Below are positions 34,412 to 42,090 of a DNA stretch of 64,000 nt, piece after piece (the stretch's first letter is position 1; the number at the start of each line of letters is the position of its first letter). The position numbers were made by a program, and so were the translations under genes. The notes beneath the pieces are model-generated. The model searched no databases. It saw only the letters and a list, made by a program, of their open reading frames with translations, and was not told where the DNA came from. The stretch comes from CBDFKQ01 sp965248855 (GTDB taxonomy: Bacteria; Bacteroidota; Bacteroidia; Cytophagales; 172606-1), in assembly GCA_965248855.1 (NCBI GenBank), contig CBDFKQ010000024.1:24378-88377 (forward strand), in the 5' to 3' direction.

Positions 34412-34577
34412 CTATATTTTATATTACCTATGTGGTAATCCTAATCCTTTTTACATGCTTTCCGGTTCAATAAAACGGTATGATATTTGAAAATAAACTG
34501 TTTAATTGATTTCTAATATATTAATTATAATTTATTTAATAACATTTCGGTTTAAAGAAAAATATTTTAAAAATAAA

Positions 34578-35261
34578 ATGAATATCCAAAAATATATAGT
34601 TCAAATAGCTAAATACGAACATTTAAGCATGGCAGATGAAATTTGCCATCATATGGAAGAAAGTGCAAAAGCAAGGGGAACCGGCATTGCAAAAAGATCT
34701 CCGGATTATATTGTAAAGAAAATGATTGATGGAAAGGCAATTGTGGCCACTGATCTTTCAGGGAATTTTGTTGGTTTCTGTTATATTGAAACTTGGGGAC
34801 ATGGTCAATATGTGGCTAATTCCGGACTAATTGTGCATCCTGACCACAGAAAAAGTGGTCTTGCAAAAATGATTAAAGAAAAAGTTTTTGAACTATCTCG
34901 TCAAATTTATCCGGCAGCTAAAATTTTTGGAATAACTACCAGTTTGGCTGTTATGAAAATTAATTCTGATTTGGGTTATAAACCGGTAACTTTTTCGGAA
35001 TTAACCGACGATGATCAATTTTGGAAGGGTTGCTCAAGTTGCCAAAATTATGATGTTTTAACACGTACAAATCGTAAAATGTGCCTATGCACGGGTATGA
35101 TGTACGACCCTGAATGGGAAAAAGAAGAAAAGAAAAAACGTTGGGATTTTACAAAAAAATCGAAGATTTATGAACGTTGGTTGCGTTTAAAAGAAAGAAT
35201 TTTATATAAAAATCAAATTAAAAAATCTTCACAACTATTAGGGGAAGCTCAGTACCATTAA
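34578..35261 (+). CDS. GNAT N-acetyltransferase of the arginine-cluster type, with Cys motif
   Basis: The protein is 227 residues from the ATG at 34578; an upstream in-frame start at 34506 gives an unlikely hydrophobic leader. The GNAT core shows FVGFCYIETWGHGQYVANSG, LIVHPDHRKSGLAKMIKEKV (acetyl-CoA loop) and KIFGITTSLAVMKINSDLGY. After the core comes a Cys-rich stretch, FWKGCSSCQNYDVL...MCLCTGMMYDP, with four Cys that could bind a metal. From memory, close relatives sit at the head of argG/argC operons in Flavobacteria and probably supply N-acylglutamate; this is recall, not shown here. No arg gene is nearby. Confidence 0.75.
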   Translation: MNIQKYIVQIAKYEHLSMADEICHHMEESAKARGTGIAKRSPDYIVKKMIDGKAIVATDLSGNFVGFCYIETWGHGQYVANSGLIVHPDHRKSGLAKMIKEKVFELSRQIYPAAKIFGITTSLAVMKINSDLGYKPVTFSELTDDDQFWKGCSSCQNYDVLTRTNRKMCLCTGMMYDPEWEKEEKKKRWDFTKKSKIYERWLRLKERILYKNQIKKSSQLLGEAQYH

Positions 35262-35268
35262 ATTGTCT

Positions 35269-35313
35269 TTTCCAACACTTTAATAAAGTACAATCATATT
35301 AAAGTGTTGGAAA
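35269..35313. terminator. 16-bp hairpin between convergent genes
   Basis: TTTCCAACACTTTAAT (35269-35284) pairs perfectly with ATTAAAGTGTTGGAAA (35298-35313), with a 13-nt loop. It lies between the GNAT gene and the convergent anti-sigma gene. There is no clean T tail on either side, so it may act as a weak bidirectional terminator or 3'-end stabiliser. Confidence 0.6.
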
Positions 35314-35375
35314 CACCTCAACGCAAATTTCAAACTGTATTAAGTTTTAGAAAACTTATTACTAATAAATAAGTT

Positions 35376-35690
35376 TTATATTTCTTCTATTTTGGCTTTA
35401 ATCGAATTGATTAATTCAGACGGAACAGGTATTTTATGGATTTTATCGCAGAGGACTTTTCGGATGGAAACTTCCAGATTATAATTTTCAATACATGGCA
35501 GGCATTTATCCATGTTTTGCTTAAAATGAACGATTTGCTCTTCAGTGGCTTCGTTATCTAAAATCTCCCTAATTGCTTTAAGGCATTCTTTGTTATTCTT
35601 ACACTCTGTATGATACTCCACACCTTCCGATTTTACAATTATCTTTGGTAGTTCGTTCTTTAAATCCGATATGGTATTCTTCTTATCCAT
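35376..35690 (-). CDS. Probable anti-sigma factor
   Basis: A 104-residue soluble protein. VHFKQNMDKCLPC resembles the zinc-binding anti-sigma motif with a His and a C-x2-C pair, though the His-to-Cys spacing is longer than the usual H-x3-C-x2-C. The remainder is helical. It lies 114 bp downstream of an ECF sigma gene on the same strand, the usual place for its anti-sigma partner. The call rests on motif plus position. Confidence 0.7.
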   Translation of the reverse strand: MDKKNTISDLKNELPKIIVKSEGVEYHTECKNNKECLKAIREILDNEATEEQIVHFKQNMDKCLPCIENYNLEVSIRKVLCDKIHKIPVPSELINSIKAKIEEI

Positions 35691-35804
35691 TTGATTTTAA
35701 ACCAATTTCTGCGCAATTAAAGTTCAGAAAATTATAAATTATTAAAATTTTATTTTAAAATAAGCTTTTTTACGGAATTTTTCAATTTTCCTTTATTCCA
35801 AAAA

Positions 35805-36392
35805 TCAATTATCGTAACCCATTGTCTTGGCATACGAACGTAATTTTTCTTTCAGTAAGTTTCTGGCACGATGCAACCTCGACCTTACAGTACCTATCGG
35901 GATATCTAAAATTTTAGCCATCTCTTCATAAGTAAACCCTTCAATGTCGCATAAAATAATAACAGTTCTAAAATCAACATCTAAAGCATTTAAAGCCATC
36001 GCTACTTCATCTCCAATCAACTCTTGAACAGATTCTGTCCTTAAATCTGTTGTTACGCTGCTTTCACCATCTGCTTCTTCCGAATTATAAAAAGTTTCAA
36101 CTTCCTGATAATCTACCTTTGAAGGTTCTTTACTTTTTTTTCTATAATCGTTGATGAAACTATTTTTCAAAATCCTGAACAGCCAGGCTTTTGCATTAGT
36201 TCCTTGTTGAAAAGAATTTATGAATCTAAATGCCTTAAGATAAGTGTCTTGCACTAAATCTTTAGCTTCATCTTCATCCATTGTTAAACGAAAAGCAAAA
36301 TTATACATCGAGTCTATGTGAGGCATAAACTCTTTATTAAAAATTTCGTGCTTTTCCTTTTCTGTGTAGTTTTGAGTTGTTATATCTGACAT
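35805..36392 (-). CDS. ECF-type RNA polymerase sigma factor
   Basis: The 195-residue protein has region 2 (about 25-95: EDEAKDLVQDTYLKAFRFI and NAKAWLFRILKNSFINDYRK) and region 4 (about 130-190: IILCDIEGFTYEEMAKILDI and PIGTVRSRLHRARNLLKEKL), with a linker of acidic residues. It probably directs transcription of an envelope- or redox-stress regulon, kept silent by the downstream anti-sigma protein. Its upstream DNA carries the palindrome TAGATTTACAAATCTA (36392-36407) right against the start codon. On the minus strand that includes a -7-like TAGATTTG. Confidence 0.92.
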   Translation of the reverse strand: MSDITTQNYTEKEKHEIFNKEFMPHIDSMYNFAFRLTMDEDEAKDLVQDTYLKAFRFINSFQQGTNAKAWLFRILKNSFINDYRKKSKEPSKVDYQEVETFYNSEEADGESSVTTDLRTESVQELIGDEVAMALNALDVDFRTVIILCDIEGFTYEEMAKILDIPIGTVRSRLHRARNLLKEKLRSYAKTMGYDN

Positions 36393-36407
36393 AGATTTAC
36401 AAATCTA
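36392..36407 (-). promoter_or_regulatory. Palindrome and -7-like box at the sigma-factor start
   Basis: TAGATTT/AAATCTA with a 2-nt centre overlaps TAGATTTG (minus strand, 36400-36407), a match to TAnnTTTG only 8 bp before the ATG. A very short or absent leader would follow. No TTTG at the expected distance was seen. Confidence 0.3.
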
Positions 36408-36495
36408 CAAGATTGGCTGAATTTATATATCTTGATTATCTTTTTTTTATTAGAATAATAATTCAATATTAAAAATTATTTTAAAAACGTTGATA

Positions 36496-37251
36496 ATGAT
36501 TAAAATTTCATTGGTAATTATAACATTTAATGAAGAAAAAAATATTGAGAGGTGTATAGATTCAACAATAGATTTGGTGGATGAAATTATAGTGGTGGAT
36601 TCTTTTTCTACAGATAAAACAAAAGAAATATGTTTGAACAAAAAATTAAAATTTATAGAAAACACATTTGTAGGACATATCGAACAAAAAAACTTTGCCA
36701 TTTCTCAAGCCGATAACGATTATATTTTATCGTTGGATGCTGATGAAGCCTTATCTGACGAATTAAAAAAAAATATTTTGTTATTAAAATCAAACTGGCA
36801 CTCCGATGCTTATGAAATAAATCGGTTAACAAATTATTGTGGAAAATGGATTAAGCACACTGATTGGTACCCTGATAGAAAGATTCGATTATTTGATCGA
36901 AACAAAGCGTATTGGGGAGGAATTAACCCTCATGATTTTATTTTAACCGAACCCGAAGCAAAAATATCGAGGTTAAATGGTGATATTTTACATTACAGTT
37001 ATAATTCAATTCAACAACATATAACACAATTTAATTATTTTACAGACATCAATGCAAGGGAAGCTTTTCAAAAAGGGAAAAAAGCAGGATTGTTTAAAAT
37101 AATTTTTAACCCTATTTGGAAATTTATCCAAAGTTATTTTATCAGACAAGGTTTTTTAGATGGATATTATGGTTTTCTGGTTTGCGTCATATCAGCTTTT
37201 GCTACTTTTGCCAAGTATATTAAATTAAGAGAATTATACAAACTAAAATAA
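36496..37251 (+). CDS. Family 2 glycosyltransferase (LPS core, WaaE/KdtX-like)
   Basis: The protein is 251 residues from the ATG at 36496 (a TTG two codons upstream is less likely). The GT-A fold opens ISLVIITFNEEKNIERCIDS and continues DEIIVVDSFSTDKT with the metal-binding LSLDADEAL. YCGKWIKHTDWYPDRKIRLF is characteristic of the WaaE/KdtX-like branch that adds a sugar to LPS inner core. A C-terminal hydrophobic segment (about 215-240) may attach it to the membrane. The next gene, a GT9, starts 2 bp after its stop. Confidence 0.9.
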   Translation: MIKISLVIITFNEEKNIERCIDSTIDLVDEIIVVDSFSTDKTKEICLNKKLKFIENTFVGHIEQKNFAISQADNDYILSLDADEALSDELKKNILLLKSNWHSDAYEINRLTNYCGKWIKHTDWYPDRKIRLFDRNKAYWGGINPHDFILTEPEAKISRLNGDILHYSYNSIQQHITQFNYFTDINAREAFQKGKKAGLFKIIFNPIWKFIQSYFIRQGFLDGYYGFLVCVISAFATFAKYIKLRELYKLK

Positions 37252-37253
37252 AT

Positions 37254-38246
37254 TTGAGAAATATTATTATAAGCCGTACTGATAACCTTGGAGATGTAAT
37301 TTTATCTTTACCCGTTGCCGGAAAATTAAAACAAGTTTATCCAAATGCTAAAATAATTTTTCTGGGTAAGGCTTATACCGAACCTATCATTTCATCTTCA
37401 ATTTTTATTGATGAATTTTGGGACAAGCAAAAACTAACCCATTATAATACCGGTGAAATAGATGCGATAGTATTTTTATATCCTGATTTAGAAGTTGCTA
37501 AATGGGCAAAAGCAAATAGAATTAAATTAAGGATTGGCACATCACACAGGTGGTGGCATTGGTTGTATTGTAACAAATTAATTGATTTTAGCAGAAAAAA
37601 ATCAAACCTCCACGAGGCACAATTAAATTTTAAACTTTTAAAACCTTTTGGTATTAAATCGGAAATTGATTTAAAAGAAATCCCGGCCTTATATGGGATG
37701 AAGAGCAGTAGTGATTTTCCGGTTTTTTTAAAGAATATAATTCAAAAGGATAAAAAAAAAGTCATTTTACATCCTAAATCAAAAGGAAGTGCCCGCGAAT
37801 GGCCAATAGAAAATTATTTTCATTTGGCTCAACAATTATCACCCGGAGATTATCAAATTTTTATAACGGGTACAGAAGCAGAAGGGAAACTAATTAAAAA
37901 TCAACAGGCAGATATTTTTAATTTATCTAACGTAACAGATTTGACAGGCAAATTATCATTAAAAGAATTAATTAATTTTATTGGAGAAACAGATGTTTTA
38001 GTTGCTTGCAGCACAGGGCCACTTCATATTGCTGCAGCATTAAATAAAAAAGCGATAGGAATTTTTCCAAATATTAAACCCATGCATCCTCAAAGGTGGA
38101 AACCTTTAGGCAACAAACATGTTGAAGCAGTTCACCTTGACAAAGAGAATTGTAGGGAATGTGTTAATGATGCAAATCAATGCAATTGCATTAAATCTGT
38201 AACTGTATTTCAAATAAAAGACCTTATTGTTAAACGCGAAACTTAA
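37254..38246 (+). CDS. Family 9 glycosyltransferase (heptosyltransferase-like)
   Basis: The 330-residue protein has the ADP-heptose:LPS heptosyltransferase (GT9) plan: IISRTDNLGDVILSLPVAGK at the start, HPKSKGSAREWPIENY in the donor half, VACSTGPLHIAAALNKKAIG, and the PMHPQRWKPLG loop. The start is a TTG two bases after the GT2 stop; no in-frame ATG precedes the conserved N-terminus. The C-terminus has a CRECVNDANQCNC cluster that could bind metal. Operon partner of the GT2. Confidence 0.9.
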   Translation: MRNIIISRTDNLGDVILSLPVAGKLKQVYPNAKIIFLGKAYTEPIISSSIFIDEFWDKQKLTHYNTGEIDAIVFLYPDLEVAKWAKANRIKLRIGTSHRWWHWLYCNKLIDFSRKKSNLHEAQLNFKLLKPFGIKSEIDLKEIPALYGMKSSSDFPVFLKNIIQKDKKKVILHPKSKGSAREWPIENYFHLAQQLSPGDYQIFITGTEAEGKLIKNQQADIFNLSNVTDLTGKLSLKELINFIGETDVLVACSTGPLHIAAALNKKAIGIFPNIKPMHPQRWKPLGNKHVEAVHLDKENCRECVNDANQCNCIKSVTVFQIKDLIVKRET

Positions 38247-38256
38247 TAATTATTTA

Positions 38257-38286
38257 TATGGAAGTATTTTCATAAATACTTCCATA
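38257..38286. terminator. Bidirectional terminator hairpin
   Basis: TATGGAAGTATTT (38257-38269) pairs perfectly with AAATACTTCCATA (38274-38286) around a TCAT loop, between the converging GT9 and SGNH hydrolase genes. Confidence 0.75.
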
Positions 38287-38298
38287 AGTAAATTTATA

Positions 38299-39051
38299 TT
38301 ATTTTGCAAGAGCTTCTTTAATTGCTTTTTCAACAATCGGCTCCATTATTTTATATCCTGCCAAGGTAGGATGAACACCATCATTAGTTAATTCTTTTTT
38401 CAAGCCTTTTTTATCATCTACCATGGCTGAAAAATAATCGGCATAAATTAATCCTTCCTTTTTAACATACTTTTTAATCATTTCATTTAACCTGATTACT
38501 TTATCGGCAGGTTCCATGCCCGGCCTCCATGGAAAAATATTTGCAGGGAGAACCGATGATAAAATTACTTTTACATTATTTGCTTTAGCAATTTCTGCCA
38601 TGGCCATAATATTTTCGAAGGTATTTTCAAGTGTAATTCTACCCGTATTTTCAGCAATATCATTTATACCGGCAAGAATAACGACTACTTTTGGCTTAAG
38701 ATTGATAACATCAGGATGAAAACGAATAAGCATTTGAGGTGTAGTTTGTCCGCTTATACCTCGATCTATATAAGAATTTTTAGCAAAAAAACTTGAATCC
38801 ATTTTCTTCCAACCTTCCGTTATTGAATTACCCATAAAAACAACCCGATTATCTTTAAAACCTTCAGAAAGTAATTGTTCATTTTCTTTTTGATAACGTT
38901 TTAAAAAAGCCCAATCTTGATTTTGTCTTTCTTCATCATCTTTTTTTTGTTTTTCTATTTGTTGTTCACTTTTATTAAGAAGGTTTTTTTCTTGTGCATT
39001 AATTTTAAGTTGTATTGTCATGAGGAAAAAAACTAGAACTAAATGTTTCAT
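38299..39051 (-). CDS. Secreted SGNH/GDSL hydrolase
   Basis: The 250-residue protein has a signal peptide (about 1-19, ending INAQ). SGNH block I is VVFMGNSITEGW with the nucleophile Ser, block II is RGISGQTTPQML, block III is LAGINDI, and block V is DGVHPTLAGY with the catalytic Asp-x-x-His. Family members deacetylate sugars or cleave lipid/carbohydrate esters in the periplasm. Its target is unknown. It stands alone. Confidence 0.9.
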   Translation of the reverse strand: MKHLVLVFFLMTIQLKINAQEKNLLNKSEQQIEKQKKDDEERQNQDWAFLKRYQKENEQLLSEGFKDNRVVFMGNSITEGWKKMDSSFFAKNSYIDRGISGQTTPQMLIRFHPDVINLKPKVVVILAGINDIAENTGRITLENTFENIMAMAEIAKANNVKVILSSVLPANIFPWRPGMEPADKVIRLNEMIKKYVKKEGLIYADYFSAMVDDKKGLKKELTNDGVHPTLAGYKIMEPIVEKAIKEALAK

Positions 39052-39106
39052 AATATTATTATTGCTTAACTAAGTTTTAAATAATTTATTTAATATGAGG
39101 TTTTTT

Positions 39107-39673
39107 TTACCAATCTGTCGGTTTAATTTTTTTCTCAAGTAAAGAAATGAATTTTTTAATTCTTTCAACTCTAAGTTCTGTTGATTTAAGTTTTTTAATT
39201 CTATAAATACATATAAATTGATTAGATGGGCTTAATGTTTCGAAGAATTCTAATGCTTCTAAGTTGGTAATTAAAGCTTCCTTTAGGTCCTCAGGGATTT
39301 CATTTTTTTCCTTCATGCTATAGGCGTCATCCCATTGTCCATTTCCCTTCGCTATTTCAACTAATATTAAACCTTCCGGTTTCATTTTACCTTCAACAAT
39401 TAATTTTTCAACACGGTTTTTATTTACAACCGACCATATACTTTTTGGTTTTCGGGGAGTAAACCTTACTGAATAACTTTCTTCATCCACGCTGTTTCTA
39501 ACTCCATCTATCCATCCAAAGCATAAAGCTTCTTCTACTGATTCTTCGTAAGAAACACTTGGTTTGTCTGAATTTTTTTTATAATATATTAACTTAACCT
39601 CCTTTTTATTTGCTGCATTTTTTTCGAGCCATTCTCTCCAAACATTTCTATTTTCAGCTTTAAATGTTTCCAT
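39107..39673 (-). CDS. YdeI/OmpD-associated family protein
   Basis: The 188-residue protein has family blocks WREWLEKNAANKKEVKLIYY, SYEESVEEALCFGWIDGVRN, and FTPRKPKSIWSVVNKNRVEK followed by MKPEGL. The C-terminus (about 130-185) is the OmdA-like helical part. The family is linked to bacteriocin protection and envelope stress, but its biochemical role is unclear. Cytoplasmic; no signal peptide. Confidence 0.87.
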   Translation of the reverse strand: METFKAENRNVWREWLEKNAANKKEVKLIYYKKNSDKPSVSYEESVEEALCFGWIDGVRNSVDEESYSVRFTPRKPKSIWSVVNKNRVEKLIVEGKMKPEGLILVEIAKGNGQWDDAYSMKEKNEIPEDLKEALITNLEALEFFETLSPSNQFICIYRIKKLKSTELRVERIKKFISLLEKKIKPTDW

Positions 39674-39710
39674 TTTTATTTTTATTGTAAAATGTGCTTA
39701 ATTACTTTTT

Positions 39711-40064
39711 TTACAAATTATAATGAATTTGTAAGCTGTCATTAATTTTTTCATTTAGCATTACAATGAGTTCTTCATTCATAAATTCATACTCATCAGC
39801 AATATTTAGCACTTCAATTACCGGTAATTGAACATGAGAATATAAGTCTAAAATTTTTGATTTATGATCAGATTCCATTACAAGAACAAGGTCAGCCCGG
39901 GTTAAATCTTTCTCAGAAATTTTTCTTTCACTTTTTGGGCTCAATCCTACAGAACGAATATTAAAACGATTATCATTTTTAAAAATAAATTCTGCTGTTC
40001 TGCTGCGCTTTTTATTTTTACCACAAACTACAAGTATATTAGGCCTATTGGTCATTTTTAACAT
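39711..40064 (-). CDS. Low-molecular-weight protein tyrosine phosphatase-like protein
   Basis: The 117-residue protein is short for LMW-PTP (about 150). The N-terminus ILVVCGKNKKRSRTAEFIF resembles the active-site loop C-x5-R-(S/T), and SVGLSPKSERKISEKDL follows. The typical C-terminal DPxxx block is replaced by IADEYEF. It might act as a phosphatase or be a diverged relative. The ATG at 40055 (MTNRP) is an equally good start. A short AT-rich dispersed repeat lies directly upstream. Confidence 0.72.
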   Translation of the reverse strand: MLKMTNRPNILVVCGKNKKRSRTAEFIFKNDNRFNIRSVGLSPKSERKISEKDLTRADLVLVMESDHKSKILDLYSHVQLPVIEVLNIADEYEFMNEELIVMLNEKINDSLQIHYNL

Positions 40065-40074
40065 TAAACATATT

Positions 40075-40117
40075 TATAATTATTGAAATACTGATATTGA
40101 TAAACCAATAATTATAA
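40075..40117. repeat. Short AT-rich dispersed repeat
   Basis: It contains TGATATTGATAAACCAATAA flanked by AATTATT and TTATAAATT. It matches the head of the composite repeat and fills the gap between the PabB-like gene and the phosphatase gene. Confidence 0.6.
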
Positions 40118-40128
40118 ATTTAAATATA

Positions 40129-41883
40129 TCACTTATAATTCTTCATCCTTTTCTCATACAATGCATTAGCTTCATCTAAATCAAATGGTTTTTCAGGAAA
40201 TATAAGTCGATAAATGGTAAAAAAACCACCTAAAACAATTCCTCCTCCAATAAAAATAGCAGCACTTATTAAATATAGTAATGCTGCAGGTCCATTTAAC
40301 AATTGGGCGAAAAGGTTATGCCAGAGGTTTTGCCCGGTAGATTTCCAATATTCAATTTTTTTAAATCTCCAATAAAAGAAAGTTAAACAAATGAATATGA
40401 CCAACGAGATATAGAATGAATTTATATTAAATATCAATATCGTTTTATTGATAAAATAGTTTAAAATAAAAAAATAAAAAATAAAACTGATCAGCATTTT
40501 TGTTAATTCATTTACAGTTTTATTTTTTTTCCGTAGCATTTTTGGGGGCAATTCAAAAGCAGTTTTTTCTTCCAAAACCGTTTTAATAGCCTTTGCTTTT
40601 AATAAACATTCCTCATATTCATGTTCGGGGTCAGAGTCAAAAGTAATAGCACTGCCTACCTGAAATGAAAATTTTTCTTTTGTTAAATCAAAAACGATAC
40701 TTCTTATAATTACATTAAAATCAAAATCTCCTTCGGGAGTAATATAGCCTGATGCACCGGAATATAAACCGCGTTTAAAATTTTCATATTGTTCAATCAA
40801 TTCCATTGATTTTATTTTCGGCGCGCCGGTCATACTACCCATAGGGAAAGTTGCGTTAATAATGTCAATAAATTTAATATCAGTCCTTATGGTAGAGGTA
40901 ACTGTTGAAATCATTTGGTGTAACTGATCAAAAGTATAAATACCAAACATTTCATGAACTTTTACTGAACCCGTTTCAGAAATTTTTGCAAGATCGTTTC
41001 TTACCAAGTCAACAATCATCATATTTTCTGCGCGTTCTTTTTCAGAATTTTTTAATTGATTTTTTAGTAATTCATCTTCTTCGGGAGTTTTTCCACGTCT
41101 CGCCGTTCCTTTTATCGGTTGTGATATTAATTTATTTCCTTCTTTTTTTAAAAATCTTTCCGGTGATGCACACATAAGGGTGCGATAATGAGCATCTTTA
41201 AAAAAAGTTGAAAATGGCATAGGCGATACTTCATTTAAAGCTTTATAAACTTCTGTATCTTCTAAGTAAGCCCGCTCCGCAAAAAACTCAATGCAATAAT
41301 TCAATTCGTAAACATCTCCTTCAAGAATGTGTTCTTTAATTTTATTAACATTTTTTATATATTCCTCTTTATCCGTTCTTATTTGCAATGGATCAAGCAA
41401 AATTGTTTGTTTCCATTCATAATCAATATCAGCGAATCGCCTTATTCTCCAAACTTCCTGTACTATTAATTCCGGATCTTTTTCTGACGAATAAATGGTT
41501 ACTTCATTGTCTTTAAAAAAGAATAAATGCCTGGGAATAAAAAATAGTGCTTTAGGAAATTGATGAAAATCATTATTTTCACTTACTAAATTTTCAATGT
41601 CATTTTTTAAGTCGTAAGAAAAACAACCAAACATCCAATCATTGTTCTTATCATAAAAATCTTGAAAATCCTGCAAAGATTTTTCATCAGTCATTTCAAA
41701 AACATCTTCTTCACTATCAACATCAACCGCTAAAATTTTATTAAAACCACCAAAAGGATAATTTTTAATACCATTATCAGTAAGGTAATGCATGTGTTGA
41801 TATCTATCAGCCCATAGTATAGCCCCCCAATGGAATTCATCCATTTGTTCGATAGTAAACGTAGCCGACTTTCTGTTTTTCAT
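40129..41883 (-). CDS. PabB/TrpE-like chorismate-utilising enzyme with membrane tail
   Basis: Residues 1-435 are a chorismate-binding enzyme of the aminodeoxychorismate synthase component I type: YELNYCIEFFAERAY, MPFSTFFKD, CASPERFL, PIKGTARRGKTPEEDE, MIVDLVRNDLAKIS, FPMGSMTGAPKIKSMELIE, SGASGYI and VGSAITFDSDPEHEYEECLLKA. That is a full-length enzyme. About 145 further residues follow in the same frame, with three to four hydrophobic segments and a polar end (FPEKPFDLDEAN). PabB normally ends where this tail begins, so this is a fusion or a lost stop codon. The dispersed-repeat-like sequence at 40430-40462 lies inside the tail. Confidence 0.85.
   Translation of the reverse strand: MKNRKSATFTIEQMDEFHWGAILWADRYQHMHYLTDNGIKNYPFGGFNKILAVDVDSEEDVFEMTDEKSLQDFQDFYDKNNDWMFGCFSYDLKNDIENLVSENNDFHQFPKALFFIPRHLFFFKDNEVTIYSSEKDPELIVQEVWRIRRFADIDYEWKQTILLDPLQIRTDKEEYIKNVNKIKEHILEGDVYELNYCIEFFAERAYLEDTEVYKALNEVSPMPFSTFFKDAHYRTLMCASPERFLKKEGNKLISQPIKGTARRGKTPEEDELLKNQLKNSEKERAENMMIVDLVRNDLAKISETGSVKVHEMFGIYTFDQLHQMISTVTSTIRTDIKFIDIINATFPMGSMTGAPKIKSMELIEQYENFKRGLYSGASGYITPEGDFDFNVIIRSIVFDLTKEKFSFQVGSAITFDSDPEHEYEECLLKAKAIKTVLEEKTAFELPPKMLRKKNKTVNELTKMLISFIFYFFILNYFINKTILIFNINSFYISLVIFICLTFFYWRFKKIEYWKSTGQNLWHNLFAQLLNGPAALLYLISAAIFIGGGIVLGGFFTIYRLIFPEKPFDLDEANALYEKRMKNYK
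40430..40462. repeat. Dispersed-repeat-like sequence inside the PabB tail
   Basis: AATATCAATATCGTTTTATT followed by GATAAAATAGTTT resembles the repeat units at 53808-53850. It is translated as part of a hydrophobic segment of the PabB-like protein. Confidence 0.4.
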
Positions 41884-41976
41884 TGAAGCATTGAAAAAAA
41901 TGAAAAAAATGAAAAAAGTAAAATTAGACAGAAATATTTTTTAATTACGATAGCCCATCAACATTTAAAATTGAAT

Positions 41977-42012
41977 TTTAATTTGTTGCTGTAAGAAGAG
42001 CAACAAATTAAA
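41977..42012. promoter_or_regulatory. 13-bp-arm inverted repeat between divergent genes
   Basis: TTTAATTTGTTGC (41977-41989) and GCAACAAATTAAA (42000-42012) are perfect complements with a 10-nt spacer. It lies between the PabB-like gene (minus) and the saccharopine dehydrogenase gene (plus), next to the latter's likely promoter. It could be a shared operator or an RNA hairpin. Confidence 0.45.
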
Positions 42013-42015
42013 TAA

Positions 42016-42045
42016 TATGTATTTTAACAAAAGTGTTTATTTTTG
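42016..42045 (+). promoter_or_regulatory. Candidate promoter of the saccharopine dehydrogenase gene
   Basis: TATTTTTG (42038-42045) matches TAnnTTTG. A weak TATG at 42016-42019 lies 18 bp upstream in the -33 position. The ATG is 46 bp further. Confidence 0.4.
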
Positions 42046-42090
42046 CTTTAAGGTATCCAAACTTTTACTTTTACTTACTTACACAGATAT

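Larger units (their letters stand above)
34236..34577. other. Probable 5' leader region of the GNAT gene
   Basis: The 342-bp gap contains a promoter-like pair (34275-34304), a 30-codon ORF (34319-34411) and a GC-richer block (about 34325-34410) that stands out from AT-rich surroundings. Small hairpins lie at 34357-34373 (GGTTG/CAACC), 34383-34403 (GTATGC/GCATAC) and 34423-34439 (ATTACC/GGTAAT). The last is followed within about 9 nt by five T. Confidence 0.45.
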
